Source: Roseimarinus sp035271585 (GTDB lineage Bacteria > Bacteroidota > Bacteroidia > Bacteroidales > Prolixibacteraceae). From it: 23,831 nt of DNA. This document shows positions 1 through 7,692 of this stretch, one piece after another (positions within the stretch are counted from its first letter, which is position 1; every line of letters begins with the position of its first letter). The DNA lies in the NCBI GenBank assembly GCA_035271585.1, contig DATERL010000102.1:1-23831 (forward strand). The letters run 5' to 3'. The translations under genes and the position numbers were made by a program. The notes beneath the pieces are model-generated. The model was not told where the DNA came from and ran no database searches. It saw only the letters and a program-made list of their open reading frames with translations.

Positions 1-24
1 TTTTTTATTTGTTAAATTAAAAAT

Positions 25-957
25 CTAATCTACAATTATTGATGATAATTTAGAAATAACATGGTCGTCAATTTTATTGAAAATCGAATTATCTAGTACA
101 TGATTGGAATCTAACTCTGGAATCCATTTACAAACTAAATAATGTTCATTGTCCACAACTTTAATTACTTCACACGAAATCGAATTACCTTTTTTTAATC
201 TCTTTTTAAGTTGCTTAATCTCTCCTGGTCTTTTGGATGGATAACTTTCATCTAAACTTTCTAATTTGCCTTTAAATGTTTTGTCAATGTCCAGTTCAAT
301 AGTTTCATTCTTTAGACTAATCTTTGCTTTTACAATTTTACCGAGCAAATCATAGGGATTACATACGCACCAATTTATCTCGTAAATGTCGTTGTTAAAT
401 ACATATTGACCGTATTCGTTCAGTTCCCAAAATATAGTTTCAATCTCATCGCCTATATTTATCTTTGATATTTTTTGATCGGTAGAAAAATTAGATTTTG
501 ACAACATCCCTTTTATCGATCCACATTTCCAACAGAAATGATGTCCGATATCAATTAATATTGATTGTCTGTATGTTTTTATTACTATCCCTTTGTATTT
601 TTCTCCAATTGTCAAATCAACTGGTTTGAATTGAGGAATCTGTGCATTAAAAATTATAAACAAGGGGTCTTTTTGAAGTTCATGAACCTTACCATAAAAT
701 TGTTTGCCTTTTATACTTTTAAAAACAGCAGTCCAATTTTTTTTGTCTTTGTATCTCCATGGCATGTATCCGAATGAAAGAAAAGCAAGAAGTCCTTTTA
801 CATTAATTAAAAATCCATTGTCTTTGATTTCTTTAATATGAAATGGAAGATTAATATCCTGCTCGATTAAATTCTCAAGTTGCTCAACTAATTTGGGCAG
901 AAAATCTATTTTTTCAGTCTGCGTATTTGTATTTACGTCAGTTAATTTATTGTCCAC
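25..957 (-). CDS. S1-like multi-OB-fold protein, function unknown
   Basis: A 310-residue, lysine-rich, soluble protein without signal peptide or membrane segment. Three stretches look like S1/OB-fold RNA-binding modules: about residues 34-106, 116-187 (starting GEKYKGIVIKTYRQSILIDI) and 205-282 (starting GKIVKAKISLKNETIELDID). Each has the alternating hydrophobic strands and the G-D-x-I / G-x-x-I entry of the last strands. A short FCWKCG (CxxC) lies in the middle module. The start is a GTG; no other in-frame start lies near it and no clear ribosome site is visible, which is common in this phylum. It is the last minus-strand gene at the window edge, 160 bp from the TetR gene. The S1 assignment comes from pattern reading. 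A role in RNA binding or translation is inference, and the protein could instead be an unrelated OB-fold protein. Confidence 0.6.
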   Translation of the reverse strand: MDNKLTDVNTNTQTEKIDFLPKLVEQLENLIEQDINLPFHIKEIKDNGFLINVKGLLAFLSFGYMPWRYKDKKNWTAVFKSIKGKQFYGKVHELQKDPLFIIFNAQIPQFKPVDLTIGEKYKGIVIKTYRQSILIDIGHHFCWKCGSIKGMLSKSNFSTDQKISKINIGDEIETIFWELNEYGQYVFNNDIYEINWCVCNPYDLLGKIVKAKISLKNETIELDIDKTFKGKLESLDESYPSKRPGEIKQLKKRLKKGNSISCEVIKVVDNEHYLVCKWIPELDSNHVLDNSIFNKIDDHVISKLSSIIVD

Positions 958-1047
958 TTTTTAATATTGGTTGGCAGTTTTTTATGCATGTTAACTGTTT
1001 AATAGTTTGTTGCATTTTTGTTTGTGTCTGCCGAATAGCATATTATC

Positions 1048-1097
1048 GACACATTTCGTCTTGCTTTAATACTAATATCTAGTAATCTAACGATCTA
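1048..1097. repeat. Intergenic repeat, copy A
   Basis: This stretch shares GACACATTTyGTCT (13 of 14 bases) and then AATACTAATATCTA (14 of 14) with the copy at 4679-4735. Its right end, TAATCTAACGATCTA, matches 14 of 15 bases at 23667-23681. It lacks the hairpin module of the other two full copies, so it looks like a modular variant. It lies between the S1-like gene and the TetR gene. Confidence 0.6.
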
Positions 1098-1116
1098 CTA
1101 ATTATTGAACCAATTA

Positions 1117-1722
1117 TTAATCTCTTCGCATAATTCCATAACACAATATGCTTACGAAATTATCGACCGACATTTCGAGGTTGATTTCGTGATGGCTACC
1201 AGTTGAAAGCGGCATTTCGAGCCCACGCATGGCCTGTGTGATGCCAATGGCAGCTAAATTAAGGTCTTCTACATGAAATCTTTCACGACGAACGCCCTCA
1301 ATCAAAATTCGTTTAATCATCCTAATTTCTTCCTTTTGACTCTTCTCTTTAATCTCTTCGATAAAGCCAATGGCAGTTACATCGTTTTCGAGGGCGTTGT
1401 ACAAGTTAGACAGTTCGCGAAAAGTAGTCAGTTTAGTCAAAATGTACTCTCTCAATTTTTCTTCCGGATCGAGCGACCTAAAAACGACCTTTTCGAGGGC
1501 TTGTTTCAATACATCAACCTCCTTTACAATTACAGCCTGGAACAAATCTTCTTTGCTGTTAAAATAGTAATAAAGAGAACTTTTACCCTTCCGTACTGCG
1601 TTGGCAATATCGTCGAGTGTAGTTTTCTTATAACCGTATTTACTGAAAATATCCTGAGCTATTTGTAAAATGGTTTCTCTGTTAATATCCTTTTTATTAG
1701 CTCCATTATCGAATGATCCCAT
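1117..1722 (-). CDS. TetR/AcrR-family transcriptional regulator
   Basis: A 201-residue one-component repressor. The N-terminal third is a TetR DNA-binding domain: an ILQIAQDIFSKYGYKKTTLD helix pair, then DIANAVRKGKSSLYYYFNSK, which is the classic recognition helix ending in YYYF.SKE. The rest is a helical ligand-binding and dimer domain of typical length. The frame stays open back to a TTG at 1755, but that codon lies inside a promoter-like TATATTTG. The ATG at 1722, preceded by GGAAAG, is the better start. No adjacent transporter or enzyme gene points to a target. Efp lies upstream on the same strand behind a hairpin, so the two are probably transcribed separately. The ligand is unknown. Confidence 0.9.
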   Translation of the reverse strand: MGSFDNGANKKDINRETILQIAQDIFSKYGYKKTTLDDIANAVRKGKSSLYYYFNSKEDLFQAVIVKEVDVLKQALEKVVFRSLDPEEKLREYILTKLTTFRELSNLYNALENDVTAIGFIEEIKEKSQKEEIRMIKRILIEGVRRERFHVEDLNLAAIGITQAMRGLEMPLSTGSHHEINLEMSVDNFVSILCYGIMRRD

Positions 1723-1752
1723 TACTTTCCGGTTTAAGTTATTATTGAAAGG

Positions 1753-1760
1753 CAAATATA
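1753..1760 (-). promoter_or_regulatory. Probable -7 box of the TetR gene
   Basis: The minus strand reads TATATTTG, an exact match to the Bacteroidota -7 consensus TAnnTTTG, about 30 nt before the ATG at 1722. It lies directly after the efp terminator hairpin, which could also serve as an operator. No clear -33 TTTG was seen. Confidence 0.45.
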
Positions 1761-1767
1761 CAAAAAG

Positions 1768-1796
1768 ATAAAGTCATCGATTTTTGATGACTTTAT
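1768..1796 (-). terminator. Hairpin between efp and the TetR gene
   Basis: A perfect 11-bp inverted repeat, ATAAAGTCATC with GATGACTTTAT, with a 7-nt loop. It starts 9 bp after the efp stop, and on the minus strand it is followed by CTTTTTG. This fits a rho-independent terminator for efp. Because it sits just upstream of the TetR-gene promoter box, a palindromic operator for that repressor is a second possibility. Confidence 0.6.
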
Positions 1797-1805
1797 GAGC
1801 TTTAA

Positions 1806-2375
1806 TTATTTTTTTACGCGTTCTGAATACGAATTATCGCGGGTATCAACCTTAATAATATCGCCGGTATTAATAAACATTGGCACCATAATCTGGGCAC
1901 CAGTTTCGAGCGTTGCGGGTTTTAAAGCAGTTGAACTGGCGGTATTACCTTTATCGCCTGGCTCAGAGTAAGTTACTTCGAGTTCAACAAAAGGAGCCAT
2001 TTCGAGGGTAAGCGGGGTTTCAGTCTCAGCATGAAAGTTGATTTCCACAACGGCTCCTTCTTTCATCAAACCAGGGTTATCGATTAATTCTTCAGCAATA
2101 ACAATTTGCTCGAAAGTTTCGGTATGCATGAAATTAAATCCCATATCATCTTTATACAGATATTGATATGCACGACGCTCAATACGTACGATGTTGATTT
2201 TAACTCCCGCGTTGAAAGTGTTTTCAATTACTTTCCCGGTTTTAAGATTTTTTAGTTTTGTGCGAACAAATGCGCCACCCTTACCGGGCTTAACATGTTG
2301 AAATTGCACGACTGAAAATAATTGATCGTTGTATTCAATACACAAACCATTTTTAATATCTGCGGTATTTGCCAT
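1806..2375 (-). CDS. efp: Translation elongation factor P
   Basis: A 189-residue full-length EF-P. It binds between the P and E sites of the ribosome and helps peptide-bond formation at polyproline stretches. The N-terminal KOW-like domain has the signature HVKPGKGGAFVRTKLKNLKT. The tip lysine (K32) sits where E. coli EF-P carries its modified K34. The two OB-fold domains follow (about 65-128 and 130-189), with the usual C-terminal GAQIMVPMFINTGDIIKVDT segment. None of the known tip-modifying enzymes (EpmA/EpmB, EarP or deoxyhypusine-type) is visible in the window. The ATG start agrees with the family length. A -7-like box lies about 38 nt upstream and a hairpin follows the stop, so it probably forms a single-gene unit. 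Confidence 0.96.
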   Translation of the reverse strand: MANTADIKNGLCIEYNDQLFSVVQFQHVKPGKGGAFVRTKLKNLKTGKVIENTFNAGVKINIVRIERRAYQYLYKDDMGFNFMHTETFEQIVIAEELIDNPGLMKEGAVVEINFHAETETPLTLEMAPFVELEVTYSEPGDKGNTASSTALKPATLETGAQIMVPMFINTGDIIKVDTRDNSYSERVKK

Positions 2376-2412
2376 CGTTTTCTCTTAAAATGTATTATTA
2401 ATTTTTGCAGTA

Positions 2413-2420
2413 CAAAAGTA
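2413..2420 (-). promoter_or_regulatory. Probable -7 box of efp
   Basis: The minus strand reads TACTTTTG, matching TAnnTTTG, about 38 nt before the efp ATG. The upstream side is very AT-rich and shows no exact -33 TTTG. Confidence 0.45.
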
Positions 2421-2763
2421 TAAAAAATTATAAAAATAAACGATATTCTGAAACGAACATGTTTAGAGGTAGATCGAAACCAGTCGAAACATTTCAGCAA
2501 ACAACTACTAATAAGCAACATGCAAGCCATTCAGCCTTTTACAGAACAGACTTTAGAAGCTGTAAAAACAGCTCTTTTCATATAAAATTAATAAAAACCA
2601 AAGAATTTAAAGGTTTATAAAACAAGAGATTCGGCAGAAAATTCACCTTCACTGTGATCGAACTTCTGGTTTTATGTCCGTTATTATAAACAGGTAATCA
2701 CTTCAAAATTAAAAAGCGCACTTTTAAAATAGCTTTGCGAAAAAATGAAAATCAAAAGACATA
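2421..2763. other. Gene-free stretch between efp and the DUF3108 gene
   Basis: No convincing gene. A small hairpin (AGCTGT, AAAA, ACAGCT) lies near 2557-2572. A 21-codon reading frame on the plus strand (2520-2585) starts at an ATG but has no recognisable product. Near 2730-2737 the plus strand reads TAGCTTTG, a -7-like box pointing towards the antisense strand of the next gene. None of these is strong enough to call. Confidence 0.4.
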
Positions 2764-3483
2764 TCACTTCGAATCAGCTTGTTTTAATTCGCACCTCACC
2801 GAACCGATAGTAAAATTCAACTCCATCAATACCGGTAATTTTCGAACATCGTTTGTAATCCAAATATTCATGGGGTTCTTCTTATTGAAAAACCTGCCCG
2901 ATACCTCCAAGGGCTCTAATCGGATACAATCAAAGGTTCCCAACCTGGTTTTTACCTTTTCAATACCCGTGAACTGCATTTTCAAAATGTACCACTCGTC
3001 GGTATCCCAAAATGGCATCTCAATTATTTGTTTCAACTTTAAATTTTCGATTTTTCCCGAGTGGCGAAGGTTATAAACCATCGACGATACATCGCAAATA
3101 CCGTCGTCAACAAAGTACCAACCCGAACGTTCGCTGTGCACTTTATCTTCATCGTGGTAATATTTAACCATATTATAGAATCGGTATTTTTGTTCCTGCA
3201 AATACTTTGTTGAATAAAGTGGCAATAAATTGTCGGTCGAAATAACGCTTTCGAACCGATCGTCGACACCATACAGCAATTTAGCAAAGCCCGTTGTGAA
3301 GGCATGCAATGTGACATGCAATTTCGAATCGCCATCAATTATGGTGTCACGAGCAACAAAAGTCGCTTCTCCACCCTTTATAAAACCAAACTTTAGGTCG
3401 AACGAGAAATTCTCAGGACTAGTTTGAGCCATGGCCGTTTTTAAAATCACCAGTATCAGAATTATTATTCTCAACTTCTTCAT
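2764..3483 (-). CDS. DUF3108 domain-containing exported protein
   Basis: A 239-residue protein with an N-terminal signal peptide (hydrophobic run RIIILILVILKTAMAQ, likely cut after AMA), so probably periplasmic or envelope-bound. The mature part has the DUF3108 layout: a first strand FSFDLKFGFIKGGEATFVA, a central KYYHDEDKVHSERSGWYFVD segment, then TRLGTFDCIRLEPL and a closing IWITNDVRKLPVLMEL. Family members in this phylum are mostly beta-strand envelope proteins of unknown role, and some annotations link them to ATP-dependent proteases. The ATG start places the signal peptide exactly at the N terminus. It faces the divergent GIN-domain gene across 278 bp. Confidence 0.85.
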   Translation of the reverse strand: MKKLRIIILILVILKTAMAQTSPENFSFDLKFGFIKGGEATFVARDTIIDGDSKLHVTLHAFTTGFAKLLYGVDDRFESVISTDNLLPLYSTKYLQEQKYRFYNMVKYYHDEDKVHSERSGWYFVDDGICDVSSMVYNLRHSGKIENLKLKQIIEMPFWDTDEWYILKMQFTGIEKVKTRLGTFDCIRLEPLEVSGRFFNKKNPMNIWITNDVRKLPVLMELNFTIGSVRCELKQADSK

Positions 3484-3661
3484 TGTATTTATTTTTTTTA
3501 CCTAAAGCAATTGCCATTCCATTTTCTACATTTATTGAATAGGTGAGAAAATTATTTCACCTTCATTTGTTGTAGCCATTTTTGCCGTACCGATATCTTT
3601 CATCAATTGGCAATAATTAGTAATCTACCGACAAAAACCCAACATTTGCAGTATTTACACG

Positions 3662-3690
3662 TTTGTTGTAACATAATCGACCTACTTTCG
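3662..3690 (+). promoter_or_regulatory. Possible promoter of the GIN-domain gene
   Basis: TTTG at 3662-3665 is followed after 17 bp by TACTTTCG, one base off the Bacteroidota -7 box. The gene starts about 70 nt downstream. Spacing and sequence fit only roughly. Confidence 0.3.
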
Positions 3691-3761
3691 TCTTATCTGA
3701 AAATAGTTTTAAAGGTGAATTACCATAAAACAAGAATAAACAACAAAAATATATTCAAATT

Positions 3762-4484
3762 ATGAAGAATTTATTTCCTTTTATACTCGTATTATTTGCC
3801 ATGTTGGTGTCACTCAATTCGAATGCCGATTTTTGGAGAAAATCAGTCAGGGGCAACGGCCATGTAATTAAACAAACACGCGAGGTACAATCGTTTAATG
3901 GGATAATTGCCAGCAGCGGTGTTAGTGTTTACCTTTTTCAGGGAAATGAAAATAAAGTGGTGGTTGAAGCCGACGAAAACCTCCAGGAATGCGTAATTGT
4001 TAGAGTCGACGGTTCAACCTTGAAATGCTATATCGATTGTGATATCAGGAAATCGAAGGTGTTAAACGTCTATGTAAATTTTACTGCACTGAACAAAATT
4101 GAAGCCTCTTCGGGCGCCGATGTTTTTGGCGAAACATTAATTATTACCGACCAATTGCGACTAAATGCCAGCAGTGCTGCCGATATTAAACTTGAAACAA
4201 TAGTTGGTAATGTTAATGCTAAAGCCAGTAGCGGCGCCAATATTTTGCTTAAAGGAAAGGCCGGAAATTTAAACGCCAATGCCAGCAGCGGCTCCAACAT
4301 TAATGCAAAAGGACTGGTTGCCAATACCTGTGAGTTAAACGCATCGAGCGGTAGCGATATTATTGCAACTGTGACTGAAAGTATTGATGCCAAAGCCAGT
4401 AGCGGCAGTGGTATCGTTTTTTACGGCAACCCGCAAAGACAAAACATTAATGCTTCGAGTGGCGCCGACATAAAAAGAAAATAG
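3762..4484 (+). CDS. GIN-domain (DUF2807) exported protein
   Basis: A 240-residue protein with a clear signal peptide (KNLFPFILVLFAMLVSLNSNA). The start of the mature part, REVQSFNGIIASSGVSVYLF, is the hallmark of the head GIN (DUF2807) domain. The rest is built of repeats carrying ASSGAD, ASSAAD, ASSGAN, ASSGSN and ASSGSD/G at roughly 20-residue spacing, which predicts a right-handed parallel beta-helix with stacked Ser/Gly/Asp turns. The family is widespread in Bacteroidota and is annotated as a putative autotransporter adhesin head, but its function is not established. No barrel or sorting domain is present, so secretion beyond the periplasm is not shown. It converges with a broken AraC gene that ends 4 bp past its stop. 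Confidence 0.9.
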   Translation: MKNLFPFILVLFAMLVSLNSNADFWRKSVRGNGHVIKQTREVQSFNGIIASSGVSVYLFQGNENKVVVEADENLQECVIVRVDGSTLKCYIDCDIRKSKVLNVYVNFTALNKIEASSGADVFGETLIITDQLRLNASSAADIKLETIVGNVNAKASSGANILLKGKAGNLNANASSGSNINAKGLVANTCELNASSGSDIIATVTESIDAKASSGSGIVFYGNPQRQNINASSGADIKRK

Positions 4485-4488
4485 ATAT

Positions 4489-4659
4489 TTATTGCCCTTT
4501 CTGTGTCTCGGATGAGGTTTTGTTAAATTCGTTTTTAAAGCTTTTTCTGAAATTACTCAGGCTTTGAAAACCCGATTTTTTGGCAATTTCACTAACCGAT
4601 ATAATCGTCAATACCCATTTCAGATCCTTCAATTTTATCGTCAATACTGGTTTTAGTGG
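4489..4659 (-). pseudogene. C-terminal remnant of an AraC-family regulator
   Basis: The minus strand has an open frame of 56 codons that starts just after an in-frame TGA (4660-4662) and ends at TAA (4489-4491). Its last 36 residues are an AraC C-terminal helix-turn-helix: SVSEIAKKSGFQSLSNFRKS then FKNEFNKTSSE, matching the family pattern (I/V)SEIA..(S/V)GF...S.F.r.FK..f...P.e. The part before it (LKDLKWVLTII) resembles the linker helix, but there is no start codon, no first HTH and no sensor domain. An 11-codon duplication (VLTI twice, 33 bp apart) also disrupts it. I read this as a decayed gene. A functional peptide is unlikely. It ends 4 bp from the convergent GIN-domain gene. Confidence 0.75.
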
Positions 4660-4678
4660 TCAACGTTATTTAGGCATT

Positions 4679-4735
4679 GACACATTTTGTCTCAATACTA
4701 ATATCTAATCCCGAAAACCATTGGGACTAGCGATC
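4679..4735. repeat. Intergenic repeat, copy B, with hairpin
   Basis: The 50 bases at 4686-4735 match 44 of 50 bases at 19353-19402. The repeat contains TCCCGA-AAACCA-TTGGGA, a 6-bp stem with one G-T wobble, where the other copy has a fully paired stem. The left end shares GACACATTTTGTCT with copy A. It lies about 60 bp upstream of sufS. Confidence 0.8.
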
Positions 4736-4793
4736 CATTTTAAATCATGCTCCATATAAAATAACTTTAGCTATTTTACATTAAATTCGCAGC

Positions 4794-6014
4794 ATGAGTA
4801 TTGATGTAAATAAAATCAGAAGCCATTTTCCCATTATTCAGAAGTTGGTTTATAACAAGCCCTACGTTTATTTCGATAACGCGGCTACCACCTATCGGCC
4901 GTTACAGGTTTTGCAGGCCGAAGAGCAAATTTACCGTGATTTTAATGGCAACCCTCACAGGGGCTCACACTACATGAGCAATCAAACCACCGAGGCCATT
5001 GAGTCCGTGCGCGACAAAGTACAACAGCTTCTCAATACCCCCGAGCGCGAAGAAATTATTTTTACCCGTAATGCGACCGAAAGTATTAACCTGGTTGCTT
5101 ATTCGTTTGCCGAAGCGTTTATTCACCAAGGCGACGAAGTGATTGTTTCCGAAATGGAGCATCATGCCAACATTGTGCCGTGGCAATTGGTTTGCGGGCG
5201 CAAAAAAGCGACATTAAAAGTGCTTCCTTTTGACCATAATGGCCGATTAATGGTTGAGAAGTTACCTGAACTCATTAACGAAAAAACAAGAATAGTAGCC
5301 GTAACACTTATTTCGAATGTGATGGGTGTGGTGAATCCTGTGCAAGAAATTATCGATATTGCCCATTCGAAAAATGTTCCGGTATTGGTTGATGCGGCGC
5401 AGGCCATACAGCATTTCAAAGTTGATGTTCAGCAACTCGATTGTGATTTTTTAGTGTTTTCGGGACATAAAATGTATGGACCAACTGGCGTTGGTGCATT
5501 ATATGGAAAACGGAAGTGGCTCGAACAAATGCCTCCTTTTCTGGGTGGCGGCGAAATGATTGAAACGGTGAAATTCGTAAAAACCACTTTTAATGTTATT
5601 CCTTATAAATTTGAGGCTGGTACACCCAATTTTGCACAAATTATTGGTTTGGGAGCTGCCATCGATTACCTTAACAATATAGGTTTTGACAACATTATGG
5701 CTTATGAACACGAATTGCTCGAATATGCTTACAAACAGTTTAAGACCATCGAAGGGATTCGTTTTTTTGGTGAAACCGAAAACCAATCGGGCGTAATTTC
5801 TTTTCTTGTGAACAATATTCATCCCTACGATATGGGCATGTTCCTCGATAAAATGGGCTTTGCTGTGCGTACAGGTCATCATTGTGCTGAGCCAGTGATG
5901 GATCATTTTGGGATTCAGGGCACCGTGCGTGCATCATTCGCTATTTACAATACGAAAGACGAAATTGATGCTTTTGTGGTGGCGTTAAAAAAAGTATCGG
6001 CCTTGTTGTTGTAG
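4794..6014 (+). CDS. sufS: Cysteine desulfurase SufS
   Basis: A 406-residue class V PLP aminotransferase-fold enzyme. It removes sulfur from cysteine as an enzyme-bound persulfide and feeds Fe-S cluster assembly in the cytosol. The PLP-binding lysine is K226 in VFSGHKMYGPTGVGALYGK, the pyridine-facing segment is VDAAQAIQHF, and the active cysteine is C364 in VRTGHHCAEPVMDHF. The RTGHHCA type of loop marks the SufS/CsdA group rather than IscS. Length and residue numbers agree with E. coli SufS. The ATG start lies next to the conserved IRSHFPI N terminus. The other suf genes are not adjacent; this copy stands alone, so its partners must lie elsewhere. Repeat copy B lies just upstream. Confidence 0.95.
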   Translation: MSIDVNKIRSHFPIIQKLVYNKPYVYFDNAATTYRPLQVLQAEEQIYRDFNGNPHRGSHYMSNQTTEAIESVRDKVQQLLNTPEREEIIFTRNATESINLVAYSFAEAFIHQGDEVIVSEMEHHANIVPWQLVCGRKKATLKVLPFDHNGRLMVEKLPELINEKTRIVAVTLISNVMGVVNPVQEIIDIAHSKNVPVLVDAAQAIQHFKVDVQQLDCDFLVFSGHKMYGPTGVGALYGKRKWLEQMPPFLGGGEMIETVKFVKTTFNVIPYKFEAGTPNFAQIIGLGAAIDYLNNIGFDNIMAYEHELLEYAYKQFKTIEGIRFFGETENQSGVISFLVNNIHPYDMGMFLDKMGFAVRTGHHCAEPVMDHFGIQGTVRASFAIYNTKDEIDAFVVALKKVSALLL

Positions 6015-6308
6015 TTCGGTTTTACCTTAGTTGAGGTCAAACGTTTTGTTTACATGGAATTGATGGTGACATTTATTTGTAATATCTGAATTTTATTGAA
6101 AAATCATCAGCCAAATTATTATTTCAAGATTTTGTATATTTACTAACAGAAAAATTTAATGTCATGACAACAATGTGAGAATTTTGTTGTGGGTTTTGTG
6201 AAGTTTTTAGTTTGCAACAACTGCATTTTGTTTCAATAAGAATGCACTCATAAAAACGGCAACGCTTGTTTATACTGACCTTCGTCAAAAATATTTTTTA
6301 TTTACAAT

Positions 6309-7673
6309 ATGGATCAAAAAGAAACAACCATTGCACTTGGGGTTAAAAGTGTATGGCAATTATTATTACAATATGCTATTCCTTCGGTAATTGCCATGAC
6401 GGCTTCGTCGTTGTACAACATTACCGATAGTATTTTTATTGGTCAGGGAGTTGGTGCGCTTGCCATTTCGGGCTTAGCCATTACGTTTCCGCTAATGAAC
6501 CTTTCAGCTGCCTTTGGTACTTTGGTAGGTGTTGGTGCAGCCACGTTGATGTCGTTAAGGTTGGGGCAAAAAGATTATGCAACAGCCAATAAAATATTGG
6601 GCAACGTTTTTGTGCTCAACCTGGTTTTTGGTTTAGCTTATATGGTGGTGGTGTTGCTTTTTCTTAACCCTATTTTATACTTCTTTGGTGCAAGCGAAAA
6701 CACCATTCAATACGCCCGCGATTACATGCTTATTATTACTTGTGGAAATGTAATTACTCATTTATATTTTGGTTTGAATGCCCTGTTGCGGGCAACCGGA
6801 AAACCAAAGGTATCGATGTATGCCACCATTTATTCAATAATCATCAACGTAATACTTACCGCTATTTTTATTTTTTGGTTTAAATGGGGAATACGCGGTG
6901 CAGCTGTGGCAACAGTCATTGCGCAAATTTCAATGTTGATTTGGCAAATAAAAATTTTCAGCAATAAAGACAATATCGTTCATTTTATGCCGGGTACTTT
7001 CAAGCTCAAACGTAAAATTGTACGCGACTCCTTATCCATTGGGATGGCTCCATTTTTAATGAACACGGCCATGTCGGCCATTGTGGTAATTATAAACCAA
7101 CGGTTGATTAAGCATGGAGGCGATTTGGCGGTTGGAGCTTACGGTATTATTAACCGTATTGTGATATTCTTCCCCATGATTGTAATGGGTTTAAACCAAG
7201 GCATGCAGCCAATTGCTGGTTATAATTACGGTGCCAACCGCATCGATAGGGTTAACCAAGTGCTTAAACTTACCATATTGCTTGCAAGTGTAGTGATGTT
7301 GGTTGGTTTCGCAATTGGACAGCTTTTTCCCCGAACGGTAGCATCCATTTTTACCACCGATAATGAGTTGATTGATATTGCGGCATCGGGTCTGCGTATT
7401 GTGTTGATATTTTTTCCATTGGTTGGATTTCAGATGGTGGTATCTAACTTTTTCCAAAGTATTGGTAAAGCGCGTAAGGCAATATTTATGTCGCTTACCC
7501 GTCAAATTTTGTTTTTGCTGCCTGGACTGCTAATTTTACCAACTTATTATGGTGTAAAAGGCGTTTGGTATAGCATGCCTTTAGCCGATATTTTATCGAG
7601 TACAATAGCGTTTTATATGTTGATAATGTATTACCGTCAATCAAAAACAAACAATAAATTAGCCAAAAGTTAA
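6309..7673 (+). CDS. MATE-family multidrug/cation efflux transporter
   Basis: A 454-residue inner-membrane protein with about twelve hydrophobic segments in two halves. The N-terminal MATE signature is visible: YAIPSVIAMTASSLYNITDS then IFIGQGVGALAISGLAI. The second half repeats it around GAYGIINRIVIFFPMIVMGL and contains the typical NQGMQPIAGYNYGA. Family members export cationic drugs or metabolites using H+ or Na+ gradients; the substrate here is unknown. The ATG start fits the family N terminus. The next gene starts 19 bp after the stop on the same strand, which implies co-transcription with the cytidylate-kinase-like gene. The 294 bp upstream hold no other gene. Confidence 0.93.
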   Translation: MDQKETTIALGVKSVWQLLLQYAIPSVIAMTASSLYNITDSIFIGQGVGALAISGLAITFPLMNLSAAFGTLVGVGAATLMSLRLGQKDYATANKILGNVFVLNLVFGLAYMVVVLLFLNPILYFFGASENTIQYARDYMLIITCGNVITHLYFGLNALLRATGKPKVSMYATIYSIIINVILTAIFIFWFKWGIRGAAVATVIAQISMLIWQIKIFSNKDNIVHFMPGTFKLKRKIVRDSLSIGMAPFLMNTAMSAIVVIINQRLIKHGGDLAVGAYGIINRIVIFFPMIVMGLNQGMQPIAGYNYGANRIDRVNQVLKLTILLASVVMLVGFAIGQLFPRTVASIFTTDNELIDIAASGLRIVLIFFPLVGFQMVVSNFFQSIGKARKAIFMSLTRQILFLLPGLLILPTYYGVKGVWYSMPLADILSSTIAFYMLIMYYRQSKTNNKLAKS

Positions 7674-7692
7674 ACTTTGTAACTGTTGAACC

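Noticed and set aside
2405..2620. 71-codon plus-strand frame, and a 21-codon peptide at 2520-2585
   Set aside because: Low-complexity, no family resemblance, no ribosome site; a small hairpin in the same place explains part of the sequence better.
2735..3076. Plus-strand frame preceded by TAGCTTTG, a -7-like box
   Set aside because: It is antisense to the DUF3108 gene and has no recognisable domain; the box alone does not support a gene.
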